Source: an uncultured Flavobacteriaceae bacterium
Lineage (GTDB): Bacteria > Bacteroidota > Bacteroidia > Flavobacteriales > Flavobacteriaceae
Assembly (NCBI GenBank): GCA_947493175.1
Contig: CANLQD010000007.1
Location: 62,001 to 126,000, forward strand
DNA: 64,000 bases
Direction of reading: 5' to 3'
Part shown: one piece after another, positions 16,725 through 24,612 of the stretch
Position numbering within the stretch: position 1 is the first letter of the stretch
Layout: the number at the start of each line of letters is the position of its first letter
Position numbers and translations under genes: made by a program
Notes under the pieces: generated by a model
What the model was told of the DNA's origin: nothing
What the model saw: only the letters and a program-made list of their open reading frames with translations
Databases searched by the model: none

Positions 16725-17201
16725 TTGATTCGAGTGGATTATTATTTAGCACAGATCAACATCTCAAGGTTCAAGGCTCCTTTAGGTGATGGTTCCATGA
16801 AAGAATTTGTGGATTTCTTGGAACCGGTCAACAAGCTGGCCGAAGAAAGCGACGGCTTCGTATGGCGGTTAAAAGATGATGACGGATTACCCTCTTCGTA
16901 CCTTCCTTCCTCTTTTGACGATGATGAGATGATGGCAATGAACATGAGTGTTTGGGAAGATATGAAGTCGTTTAAAAACTTTGTCTACAGCACGGCACAC
17001 AGCTACTTTTTAAAGAACAAAAAAAAGTGGTTCGAACCCATCGGGAAACCCCATTTCGTTATGTGGTGGGTTGCCAAAGACGAAATTCCCACAGCGCAAG
17101 AAGGCAAAAAAAGACTCGATCTGTATGAGCAAAACGGTCCCTCGGCCGAAGCCTTTACTTTTAGCACAGTATTCGATGCACAGGGCATCCCTGTTGTATA
17201 A
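16725..17201 (+). CDS. DUF3291 domain protein
   Basis: A protein of up to 158 residues matching the DUF3291 pattern: YYLAQINISRFKAPLGD at the N terminus, GFVWRLKDDDG near residue 45, then MSVWEDMKSFKNFVY and HFVMWWV. DUF3291 is a dimeric alpha/beta-barrel (ABM-like) family of unknown function. There is no ATG near the N terminus: the start must be the TTG at 16725 or the GTG at 16734. The latter gives a length closer to the family. It lies 17 bases before the aromatic amino acid hydroxylase, so the two are surely co-transcribed. Confidence 0.82.
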   Translation: MIRVDYYLAQINISRFKAPLGDGSMKEFVDFLEPVNKLAEESDGFVWRLKDDDGLPSSYLPSSFDDDEMMAMNMSVWEDMKSFKNFVYSTAHSYFLKNKKKWFEPIGKPHFVMWWVAKDEIPTAQEGKKRLDLYEQNGPSAEAFTFSTVFDAQGIPVV

Positions 17202-17218
17202 GTGTAAAACCAAAGCAA

Positions 17219-18976
17219 ATGGAACAGGCATACGAAAGCAATCCCATTCTCGATAAACTGCCCGAACATCTAAAGCAGTATATTAAACCCCAGGATTATG
17301 AAAATTACACTGCCATTGATCAAGCGGTATGGCGCTATGTAATGCGAAAGAACGTCGACTATCTGAGTAAGGTCGCGCATCGTTCCTATGTCGAGGGACT
17401 TCAAAAAACCGGTATCGCCATCGACCATATTCCGAACATGTACGGGATGAACCGTATTTTAAAGGAAATCGGTTGGGCGGCCGTAGCGGTAGATGGGTTT
17501 ATTCCTCCGGCAGCCTTTATGGAATTCCAAGCCTATAATGTACTGGTCATCGCTTCGGATATTCGACAACTCGAGAACATCGAGTACACCCCGGCGCCTG
17601 ACATTATTCATGAAGGTGCTGGTCATGCCCCCATCATTGCCAATCCAGAATATGCGGAATACCTACGGCGGTTTGGAGAAATTGGTTGTAAAGCCATTTC
17701 AAGCGCCAAGGATTTTGAGCTCTATGAAGCCGTTCGGCACCTATCTATCGTTAAAGAAGCCAAAGGAACACCGCAACAGGCTATTGAAACGGCCGAAAAA
17801 CATATCGAGGAACTACAACAGAATATGGGCGAACCGAGCGAGATGGCCTTGATCCGAAATTTGCATTGGTGGACGGTAGAATATGGTCTCATCGGTACGG
17901 TAGACGCCCCAAAGATATATGGGGCGGGACTCCTTTCCTCCATCGGCGAAAGTGCGTGGTGCATGACCGATCAGGTAAAAAAGATCCCTTATTCGATGAA
18001 GGCGGCAACCACTGCTTTCGACATCACACAACCACAGCCCCAACTCTTCGTTACCCCCGATTTTGCCTTTCTAAGTCAGGTGCTCGAAGAATTTGCCAAT
18101 ACCATGGCATTGCGTAAAGGCGGTTTGGATGGCTTACAAAAACTTATTGATTCCAAGGAATTGGGTACAATCGAGCTTAGTACCGGCCTTCAGATTTCCG
18201 GTAATTTCAAACAAGTAATCGCATTCGACAGAAAACCGGTCTTCATTCAAACGGAGGGGCCTACAGCACTCTCCTATCGCGAAAAAGAACTGGTCGGTCA
18301 TGGGATAGAAACTCATTATGATGGTTTCGGATCCCCTCTGGGAAGGTTAAAAGGTATTAATCTGGCCATTGAGGATATGAGCCCAAGGGATTTAAAGGCC
18401 TATAACATTTACGAGGGGCAAACAATATCATTAGAATTTGAAGGAAAGATTAAAATAACCGGTGAGATCATTACCGGCACCCGCAACCTTAGAGGTGAAA
18501 TTATCTTAATTACCTTTAAGAACTGCAAAGTAACCCATCAAGACAATACACTTTTCGAATCAAAAGAGCGTCTTTACAATATGGCAGTTGGTGAACACAT
18601 TGTCTCCGCTTTTAATGGCCCGGCCGACACCCATAGTTTTGATTTGGTATCACACACGATTTCAACGACCACGATTCAGCCACCACTTTCCGAGGAGCAA
18701 CGAAAATTGGAGCAGTATTACCAACAAGTACGTGAGTTTCGGGACGGAACCAATACCACCATTTCACGGCACAAGGTGTTCGAGGAAATCAAAACAGCTT
18801 ATCCAGATGATTGGTTGCTATCGGTCGAATTATATGAGCTGGCCAAAAATAATGGTGATACGGATTTCACCGAAGAAATTACTGTTCATCTGGAGCACGT
18901 AAAACAAAACAATCCCAAAGTCGGGCATTTGATAGATGATGGGTTGCTCCTGGTCGATAAAAGTTTAGTATCTTAG
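17219..18976 (+). CDS. Aromatic amino acid hydroxylase (phenylalanine 4-monooxygenase-like), long form
   Basis: A 585-residue iron- and tetrahydropterin-dependent hydroxylase. The catalytic domain lies at about residues 20-300. The iron ligands are visible as His131 and His136 in PAPDIIHEGAGHAP and Glu221 in HWWTVEYGLIG. The family hydroxylates Phe, Tyr or Trp; Phe to Tyr is the most likely reaction here. Typical bacterial enzymes are about 260-300 residues, so about 280 C-terminal residues are extra. That part starts near ELSTGLQISG, includes a beta-rich segment (KIKITGEIITGTRNLRGEI) and ends in helices. I do not recognise it. No pterin carbinolamine dehydratase gene is visible nearby. Confidence 0.88.
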   Translation: MEQAYESNPILDKLPEHLKQYIKPQDYENYTAIDQAVWRYVMRKNVDYLSKVAHRSYVEGLQKTGIAIDHIPNMYGMNRILKEIGWAAVAVDGFIPPAAFMEFQAYNVLVIASDIRQLENIEYTPAPDIIHEGAGHAPIIANPEYAEYLRRFGEIGCKAISSAKDFELYEAVRHLSIVKEAKGTPQQAIETAEKHIEELQQNMGEPSEMALIRNLHWWTVEYGLIGTVDAPKIYGAGLLSSIGESAWCMTDQVKKIPYSMKAATTAFDITQPQPQLFVTPDFAFLSQVLEEFANTMALRKGGLDGLQKLIDSKELGTIELSTGLQISGNFKQVIAFDRKPVFIQTEGPTALSYREKELVGHGIETHYDGFGSPLGRLKGINLAIEDMSPRDLKAYNIYEGQTISLEFEGKIKITGEIITGTRNLRGEIILITFKNCKVTHQDNTLFESKERLYNMAVGEHIVSAFNGPADTHSFDLVSHTISTTTIQPPLSEEQRKLEQYYQQVREFRDGTNTTISRHKVFEEIKTAYPDDWLLSVELYELAKNNGDTDFTEEITVHLEHVKQNNPKVGHLIDDGLLLVDKSLVS

Positions 18977-19014
18977 AAAGATAGCTTTAGGCATGCTAAC
19001 GAACCTGGGGAGCA

Positions 19015-20274
19015 ATGAAATGCACACTTTTTTTAATAGTTCTAATGAACATGGTTCAATCGCTGTTCGCACAATTCGAACCTAACTATGATGAAAGCAA
19101 GGTACCCTTATTCGAAGCACCCGACCCCCTGATTTCTTTTAAAGGGGAACAAATATCGGATTCGTTAGCGTGGGAAAAAAAAAGAAGACCAGAGCTGCTC
19201 CGTTTCTTTGAGCAAAAGGTCTACGGAGAGGTCCCCGAAACCTTGGATGCGTTTTCGTTCAAATTGTTGGAACAAAGTGACGAGGCCTATGAAGGGAAGG
19301 CACGACGCAAGCAAATCGAGATATCTCTTAGGAAAAACAATAGCGTGTTGACTTTTACCCTTCTGCTTTATCTGCCAAAAGGAAAAATCAACGCACCTGT
19401 TTTTTTAGGGTATAATTTTCATGGAAACCATACCGTAACTGCAGACCTGCAGGTACATATTCCAACGGCATGGAACAAGAACAATGAAGATTTAGGTATT
19501 ATTGGCAACCAAGCCACGGAGACTTCCAGGGGAAAACGAAAACACCGATGGGCCATTGAAAAATTAATCGAGAATGGGTTCGGATTGGCCACCATCTTTT
19601 ACGGAGAAGTAGACCCGGATAAAAACGATTTTTCAGACGGTCTCCACTCCCTGTTTTATGAAGAGGGGCAGCAAAGGCCAAAACCCAACGAATGGGGAAG
19701 TATCGCAGCATGGGCCTTTGGGTTGAGCCGGGCCATGGATTATTTAGAAAACGACTCCGATGTATCCAAAGTCATTGCCTTTGGGCACTCCCGTCTTGGC
19801 AAAGTAGCGCTTTGGGCCGGGGCTACCGATCAACGTTTTGCCGGGGTCATCAGCAATAATTCCGGTTGTGGTGGAGCAGCACTTTCCAAACGAATGTATG
19901 GGGAGACGGTAGGTCGCATCAACCGTTCGTTCCCGCATTGGTTTTCCGATAGTTTTGAACAATACAATGAGAAGGAAAATACCCTTCCCGTTGACCAACA
20001 TCAACTATTGGCGCTTATTGCTCCCAAGCCCCTATACGTAGCCAGTGCGGTCGAAGACCGATGGGCCGACCCCAAGGGGGAATTTCTCGCCGCCCATTAT
20101 GCCTCTTCAGTATATGAATTATATGGTCTTGATGGTCTTCTCCATCGCCAAATGCCAGCTGTAAATGAACCTATTCAAAAAACGGTCGCCTATCATATAC
20201 GCCATGGACAGCACGATGTAACTACCTATGATTGGGAACAGTACATTACTTGGGGCAGAACTTTCTTGGAATAG
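19015..20274 (+). CDS. CE15-like glucuronoyl esterase (secreted alpha/beta hydrolase)
   Basis: A 419-residue protein with a signal peptide (1-20). It carries the CE15 signature GxSRxGK as GHSRLGKVALWAGA (nucleophile Ser259), and ends with the likely catalytic His in HIRHGQHDVTTYDW. Other features expected in bacterial CE15 enzymes are present, including a YNFHGNHT oxyanion segment and ALIAPKPLYVASA before the His region. CE15 enzymes cleave ester bonds between glucuronic acid and lignin or other alcohols; in marine bacteria the substrate may be an algal polymer. It begins 38 bases after the hydroxylase stop, yet has no obvious link to that pathway. Confidence 0.85.
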   Translation: MKCTLFLIVLMNMVQSLFAQFEPNYDESKVPLFEAPDPLISFKGEQISDSLAWEKKRRPELLRFFEQKVYGEVPETLDAFSFKLLEQSDEAYEGKARRKQIEISLRKNNSVLTFTLLLYLPKGKINAPVFLGYNFHGNHTVTADLQVHIPTAWNKNNEDLGIIGNQATETSRGKRKHRWAIEKLIENGFGLATIFYGEVDPDKNDFSDGLHSLFYEEGQQRPKPNEWGSIAAWAFGLSRAMDYLENDSDVSKVIAFGHSRLGKVALWAGATDQRFAGVISNNSGCGGAALSKRMYGETVGRINRSFPHWFSDSFEQYNEKENTLPVDQHQLLALIAPKPLYVASAVEDRWADPKGEFLAAHYASSVYELYGLDGLLHRQMPAVNEPIQKTVAYHIRHGQHDVTTYDWEQYITWGRTFLE

Positions 20275-20286
20275 CCTACCTGCAGA

Positions 20287-21990
20287 CTATGGAAGGATTT
20301 TGGCATTATGTTCCGATATTGTCAATTGCGGAATAGAGGCTTTGCGAACGGGGACATAACTAATTTCCTTTTTAGCACCATTTCTTAAGATAGTCAGTTC
20401 TACGGGCTCATCGGTGTTTCCAAAATAGATACTTCTTGATCCGACCCGATCCCCTTTTCGCAGTCCTGCCTTGCAGGCCTCGGAACCTTCGACCACCTCG
20501 ATTACTTCCTCTTTCTTATCATCTAACTGAAATCCCAGTTCAAATATATCGCATTCCGTTTCGAACTGCAGCTCTAAATTCCGGAACAAGGATTCCAACG
20601 GAAGCCATTTACCCGCTTCAATGTGCGCTTTAAAAAACGGGGTTATATCTTTCTGAAGGTATGGGTTAACCGTTGCAATGAAATGATCATGGGTCAGTTT
20701 CTTTTTTTTCTTGGAAGCTTCCAAAAGTTGTAACATAACCGTATCCAAACTGTGTTTCCCCTTGCTATCCCTAATGATGGTCCGATCTAGATAGAAGGCA
20801 AAGAGCATTCCGCGCTGATAGGGAAGTTTACCGTAGTCGCGGTCAGTCCAAAAATTCTGATAGTTGATCTCACTATTCGGAGCTTCCCGGACCGGGGAGG
20901 CGTACAGGTCGCGAATCGTTTGATTGAGCTGTGAGATAAAGTAGCCACTGGCGAGTCCGTTTATTTTATTTTTGCCAATATTCTTGATGGTATAATAATC
21001 GGTAAAACCCTCGCTGAACCAATACTGTTCCTCTTCGTTCTCGTTTTCAATGGCAAGCCCGATCCAGTTATGCTGAAGCTCATGATTGAACAGGTATACC
21101 AATTGCTCGATATCGGTTCTGTCATTGTTAGAAATTGCCGTAGCGAAAGAATTGGTAAGTCCGGTTCCCTGAAAACTGCTACCGAGTTCTTGCATTATCG
21201 GGCGCATGGTAACGGTAAAATAGTTCTGGGAGTGGTCTTTCCAAAAATCGCGTTGCACTTCCAAGGTTTTTACCAACACCGAAACGACCGTAGAGTCGGT
21301 AAACGGAATCCAATCGCCCCTACTGGCCAAATACACATCATTGCCCTTTAAAGTGCGATGATGCACTCTGAAATCACCCCCAACAAAAATGGCGGAGTGA
21401 AACTTTTGCACCGATATAGGCGATAATTCCTGTTTTCGCAGCTTGCTACCAAAGCTGTTGTGAACGGTATATTCTTTGGGGAAATCCTTCCATTGCAATC
21501 CCAGATGCAAAGTATCCTCTGCTTTACCTCCCAAATGGGCAGGAAGCATGAAAAGGTTATGGGCAAAAACATGAAAATACGAAGGTTGCACGATTGGACG
21601 GTAACTCTCGTCGCGTATCCCGGAACCAGTATTGGATTGTTGTATTTCATAGCTAAACTCCAACTGATTCAGTTCCGTGGGATGTTCTACCTTTATCCAG
21701 CCGCTATCCTTTTCAATGGTAACGACCGCTCCCGGATGTAAGGCTTTTGGTTCAAAAATACCATCAAAAAGATCTGTTTGCCCCCAGGCCTCGTCGTCGT
21801 ACAGAATCTTGGTGAGACCAGAGGGATTTGGGGTGAACTGCATCCGAACCTTGATACGGTTTGTGTCTTGAACGGAAGTACCCGGACTGATCGTATAGAC
21901 TATCTTATCGCTTCTTTCCTGATCACAACTTATAAAGAGTATTGTAACGCCGCAAACCAGGGCCTTTAAAAGATGATGGATTTTGAACAT
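20287..21990 (-). CDS. M61-like metallopeptidase lipoprotein with C-terminal PDZ
   Basis: About 567 residues from the ATG at 21990; the TTG two codons upstream is less likely. A lipoprotein signal ends at Cys22 (FISC). The zinc site is HExxH (NHELQHNWIG) near residue 300, followed by WFSEGFTDYY, whose Glu is the third ligand, as in M61 and M1 gluzincins. A C-terminal PDZ-like domain (about 490-545) contains SEACKAGLRKGDRVGS. The N-terminal part is beta-rich as in M61 proteins. It is probably an exported peptidase acting on N termini. It is convergent with the CE15 gene, with only 12 bases between stops. Confidence 0.8.
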   Translation of the reverse strand: MFKIHHLLKALVCGVTILFISCDQERSDKIVYTISPGTSVQDTNRIKVRMQFTPNPSGLTKILYDDEAWGQTDLFDGIFEPKALHPGAVVTIEKDSGWIKVEHPTELNQLEFSYEIQQSNTGSGIRDESYRPIVQPSYFHVFAHNLFMLPAHLGGKAEDTLHLGLQWKDFPKEYTVHNSFGSKLRKQELSPISVQKFHSAIFVGGDFRVHHRTLKGNDVYLASRGDWIPFTDSTVVSVLVKTLEVQRDFWKDHSQNYFTVTMRPIMQELGSSFQGTGLTNSFATAISNNDRTDIEQLVYLFNHELQHNWIGLAIENENEEEQYWFSEGFTDYYTIKNIGKNKINGLASGYFISQLNQTIRDLYASPVREAPNSEINYQNFWTDRDYGKLPYQRGMLFAFYLDRTIIRDSKGKHSLDTVMLQLLEASKKKKKLTHDHFIATVNPYLQKDITPFFKAHIEAGKWLPLESLFRNLELQFETECDIFELGFQLDDKKEEVIEVVEGSEACKAGLRKGDRVGSRSIYFGNTDEPVELTILRNGAKKEISYVPVRKASIPQLTISEHNAKILP

Positions 21991-22084
21991 GGGCAAATCG
22001 ATTTTCCTTAAAGACGACTTGATTAGGGGATTGTTTCAAAAAAACTGTACTGGAGCCCAATTACCCTTGACTCCGATCTACAGA

Positions 22085-22696
22085 TCAATCCAATAGTAGT
22101 TGAGGCAAGTTTTGTTCCACTAACCTGTCTTTATATTCCAACCGCCAGCCCATAGAATTTGTCAAAATATAGAATTTCTGTAGTTCGCTGATCAAGCGAT
22201 TTTGGGCATTGCTTTTTAAGGAGGAAGCTTCGACCTTTCTCAAAAGGGACGCATTCACGTTCTTCTTGATTTTATTGTAATCGGCCGCTGTGAACTGATT
22301 TAAGTAATCGGCTGTTATATCATAATATTCAAAATCGGGATTTAACTTTATTTCCGGTTCCGGAATGCTTTTTACACGAAGTGTTTTGGTAGTTTCATCG
22401 ACCTCAAAGTCAATTTGACTTAGGTCATAGGCCACCGTTACCTGTGCATTCACGACTACCAAGGCTTTCTTATCGGCAGTAATCAAAGGGCCGAACAGCT
22501 CTTGGGAATCCTTGTAATTGTAGACCTCTGCAAAATGCCCCTCGGTCACGACCAATTTGGAGACATTGTCGATTTGCTGTTGAATAAGCATGGAATTTTC
22601 TTGAAGGACCGATTGTTCCTGTCGATCTTCCATACAGGAACGGAAAACGAGTACCACTGCCAAGGTTATGAGGATGCCAACGAGTACTTTCTTCAT
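22085..22696 (-). CDS. DUF4230 membrane-anchored protein
   Basis: A 203-residue protein with one N-terminal hydrophobic segment (about 3-20; a Cys at 21 may be lipidated) and a DUF4230 domain. Family features include KLVVTEGHFAEVYNYKDS, KALVVVNAQVTVAYDLSQI and a C-terminal helical region ending at GWRLEYKD. DUF4230 proteins are small extracytoplasmic proteins of unknown function. It lies downstream of the GSCFA gene in the same direction, 59 bases after it, and may be part of that operon. Confidence 0.85.
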   Translation of the reverse strand: MKKVLVGILITLAVVLVFRSCMEDRQEQSVLQENSMLIQQQIDNVSKLVVTEGHFAEVYNYKDSQELFGPLITADKKALVVVNAQVTVAYDLSQIDFEVDETTKTLRVKSIPEPEIKLNPDFEYYDITADYLNQFTAADYNKIKKNVNASLLRKVEASSLKSNAQNRLISELQKFYILTNSMGWRLEYKDRLVEQNLPQLLLD

Positions 22697-22755
22697 CTTG
22701 TTTAGACCTTATTAGCTTATTATGAGCTTTGCACCCCCCTCTAACTTCGTTCTCT

Positions 22756-23727
22756 CTATTCGGGACGCCCAAAACCAATATGGGGGTGCTGTTTTTTAAG
22801 ATACGTAATTTTAGCCTCCAACGACTTTAGAAACTTTTTATGTTGGTCCGAATTAGGATTGAAAGGCCGGTGTGTCAACCCCTTTTGAACCTCCGCCACC
22901 TTTGTCATGACCGTATGTGCTTTCGGGTCGATATACGTTTCCTGAAAGCGTTCCCAAATATAATCAATGGCCGTTTGGTCGGGATGCACCATATCGCGCT
23001 TGTAAAAGCGGTAATCCCGCAACTCGTCCATCATGATTTCGTAGGAAGGAAAATAGCATTCCCGCCCCCCTTTTCTGGAAGGGGAGTTCACAACCTGATG
23101 GACTGCCGTAATCAAGTGTGCCTTACTTCGCTGGTTCTCTACAAAACCATCTTTGAGATGGCGCACCGGTGATATAGTGAAAATCACATGAACACTCTCA
23201 TTGACCGACTGTACCAAATCCAAGATATGCGCTAGGCTTTGCACAACTTCCGCAACAGAAAGCAGTTCTTTTGAAAATTCTTTTTGCGGCACTTTATGAC
23301 AGTTGGCAACCACCCGATCTGTTGCCAGGTAACGGTACACCCAAGCTGTTCCCAGGGTAATAATAAGTTGGCTGGTTTGTTGTAGTTGCTCCTTCGTTCG
23401 CCCTAGACCAATATTCAGTTCTTCAATGAGTTTGTCCTGGTTCAGGGCACTTTTTTCGGAATGGGCGTCAAAACTGTGCCACCGTTCATTGAGGGTGAAA
23501 ACCTCTTCCTTTGTATATGTTTTCTTGTGGACCGCCCTGTCAATCAAATTCTCGATGGCCTTGGGATGAAATAGAATCCCAAACGGATTAGAAAGGGCTT
23601 GGAATTTAAAATAATCGAATTTTTGACCTATATGTTCCGAAAAACAGCTTCCCAAAAGCAATAGTCGGCTTTCATAGTTTATCAAATAATTTGATTTTGA
23701 TAGCGGAATTTGGGTTTGTAGCTGCAT
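22756..23727 (-). CDS. GSCFA-domain protein
   Basis: I set the start at the ATG at 23727 (MQLQTQIPL), because relatives begin in this way; the open frame extends 13 codons upstream to 23766. The resulting protein has about 323 residues. The name-giving motif is LLLGSCFSEHIGQKF, followed by NPFGILFHP; the fold resembles an SGNH/GDSL hydrolase, with Ser in the GSCFS block. Further motifs are LGTAWVY and FTISPVRHLKDG, and a DxxHP block near DMVHPDQTAIDY. Family members are poorly characterised. It follows the Ntn hydrolase gene closely. Confidence 0.88.
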   Translation of the reverse strand: MQLQTQIPLSKSNYLINYESRLLLLGSCFSEHIGQKFDYFKFQALSNPFGILFHPKAIENLIDRAVHKKTYTKEEVFTLNERWHSFDAHSEKSALNQDKLIEELNIGLGRTKEQLQQTSQLIITLGTAWVYRYLATDRVVANCHKVPQKEFSKELLSVAEVVQSLAHILDLVQSVNESVHVIFTISPVRHLKDGFVENQRSKAHLITAVHQVVNSPSRKGGRECYFPSYEIMMDELRDYRFYKRDMVHPDQTAIDYIWERFQETYIDPKAHTVMTKVAEVQKGLTHRPFNPNSDQHKKFLKSLEAKITYLKKQHPHIGFGRPE

Positions 23728-23769
23728 ATAGCAAGGCTTTGGCAATGAACTTGTCTCAAGTTCCATACG

Positions 23770-24594
23770 TTACTCGAGTGCAATCTTTCTTTTTTTCCCT
23801 TTGCTGAATTCTTGATTCAAGTCGAGTTGGGTCACTTTGGAATTATCTAGCTTGTATGCCAACACGAATTTCATGTCGGTAATATTTATAAAGGAGGTAT
23901 ATAATGTACCTCCTTCTCTTCCTTCGGCATTTTTGACAGGTACTTGCACTGCTTTTGCCACAGCGTTACCGACCATTTTTAGATCGATCGGTGTCTTAGT
24001 GGTCTCCAATCGGTCTATTTCTTTTTCGATCGCAAGGTATCTAGGACATGAGATTTGGTCGCTTGGCGTATCGGAAAGGTTGAAATTGGTCATGACCAAA
24101 CGATTGTTCTCGATAGCGACCATCTTTTTTTGACCGTTGACCCATTCCACTACGACCGCATTTCCAGACCGGTCGCCAAACAACATGTGGGCATTGTTCA
24201 AGGCCACCTTCTCTTTTTCAAGATATGCAATCGCCTCATCAACCGTTTTACAGTTAGCAAGAATACGATCCCCCAAATTTCCTTTTGGCCCCTTGTACCC
24301 TTCCGGTACCTTTTGGTTCGGGGTAACCGCTCCGTCAAAAAAGAGTCCGGCTTCATTAACGCCCCCTTGCGCAAAATCGTTCCAACCATACCACAGGCGC
24401 GCCAATTTTTTCTTTGACCTGGGCAGTATCTGAATGTATGCATCGGTATTGTAAAAATAATCCTCGTTGTTCGCTACATAGATCTTACCGGTCGTTTGGT
24501 CTACATAGTAGATTACGGAGCATGCCCGGACCGTAACTGTTCCTATGACAAGGAAAAGGGTTAGAAAACAGAGACTTTTTACAATTTTTTTCAT
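23770..24594 (-). CDS. Exported Ntn-type linear amide hydrolase (choloylglycine/penicillin V acylase-like)
   Basis: A 274-residue protein with a signal peptide cleaved just before Cys25 (TVRAC). That Cys would become the N-terminal nucleophile of an Ntn hydrolase. The sequence after it, SVIYYVDQTTGKIYVANNEDYFY, fits the C45/C59 pattern, with Asn and Asp-rich loops. FAQGGVNEAGLFFDG and DRSGNAVVVEWVNG are further family features. Such enzymes cleave linear amides of bile-salt, acyl-homoserine or acylated amino acid type. The substrate here is unknown. It is located 18 bases after the alaS stop, in the same direction. Confidence 0.83.
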   Translation of the reverse strand: MKKIVKSLCFLTLFLVIGTVTVRACSVIYYVDQTTGKIYVANNEDYFYNTDAYIQILPRSKKKLARLWYGWNDFAQGGVNEAGLFFDGAVTPNQKVPEGYKGPKGNLGDRILANCKTVDEAIAYLEKEKVALNNAHMLFGDRSGNAVVVEWVNGQKKMVAIENNRLVMTNFNLSDTPSDQISCPRYLAIEKEIDRLETTKTPIDLKMVGNAVAKAVQVPVKNAEGREGGTLYTSFINITDMKFVLAYKLDNSKVTQLDLNQEFSKGKKRKIALE

Positions 24595-24612
24595 TTAAAT
24601 CTACGATAATAC

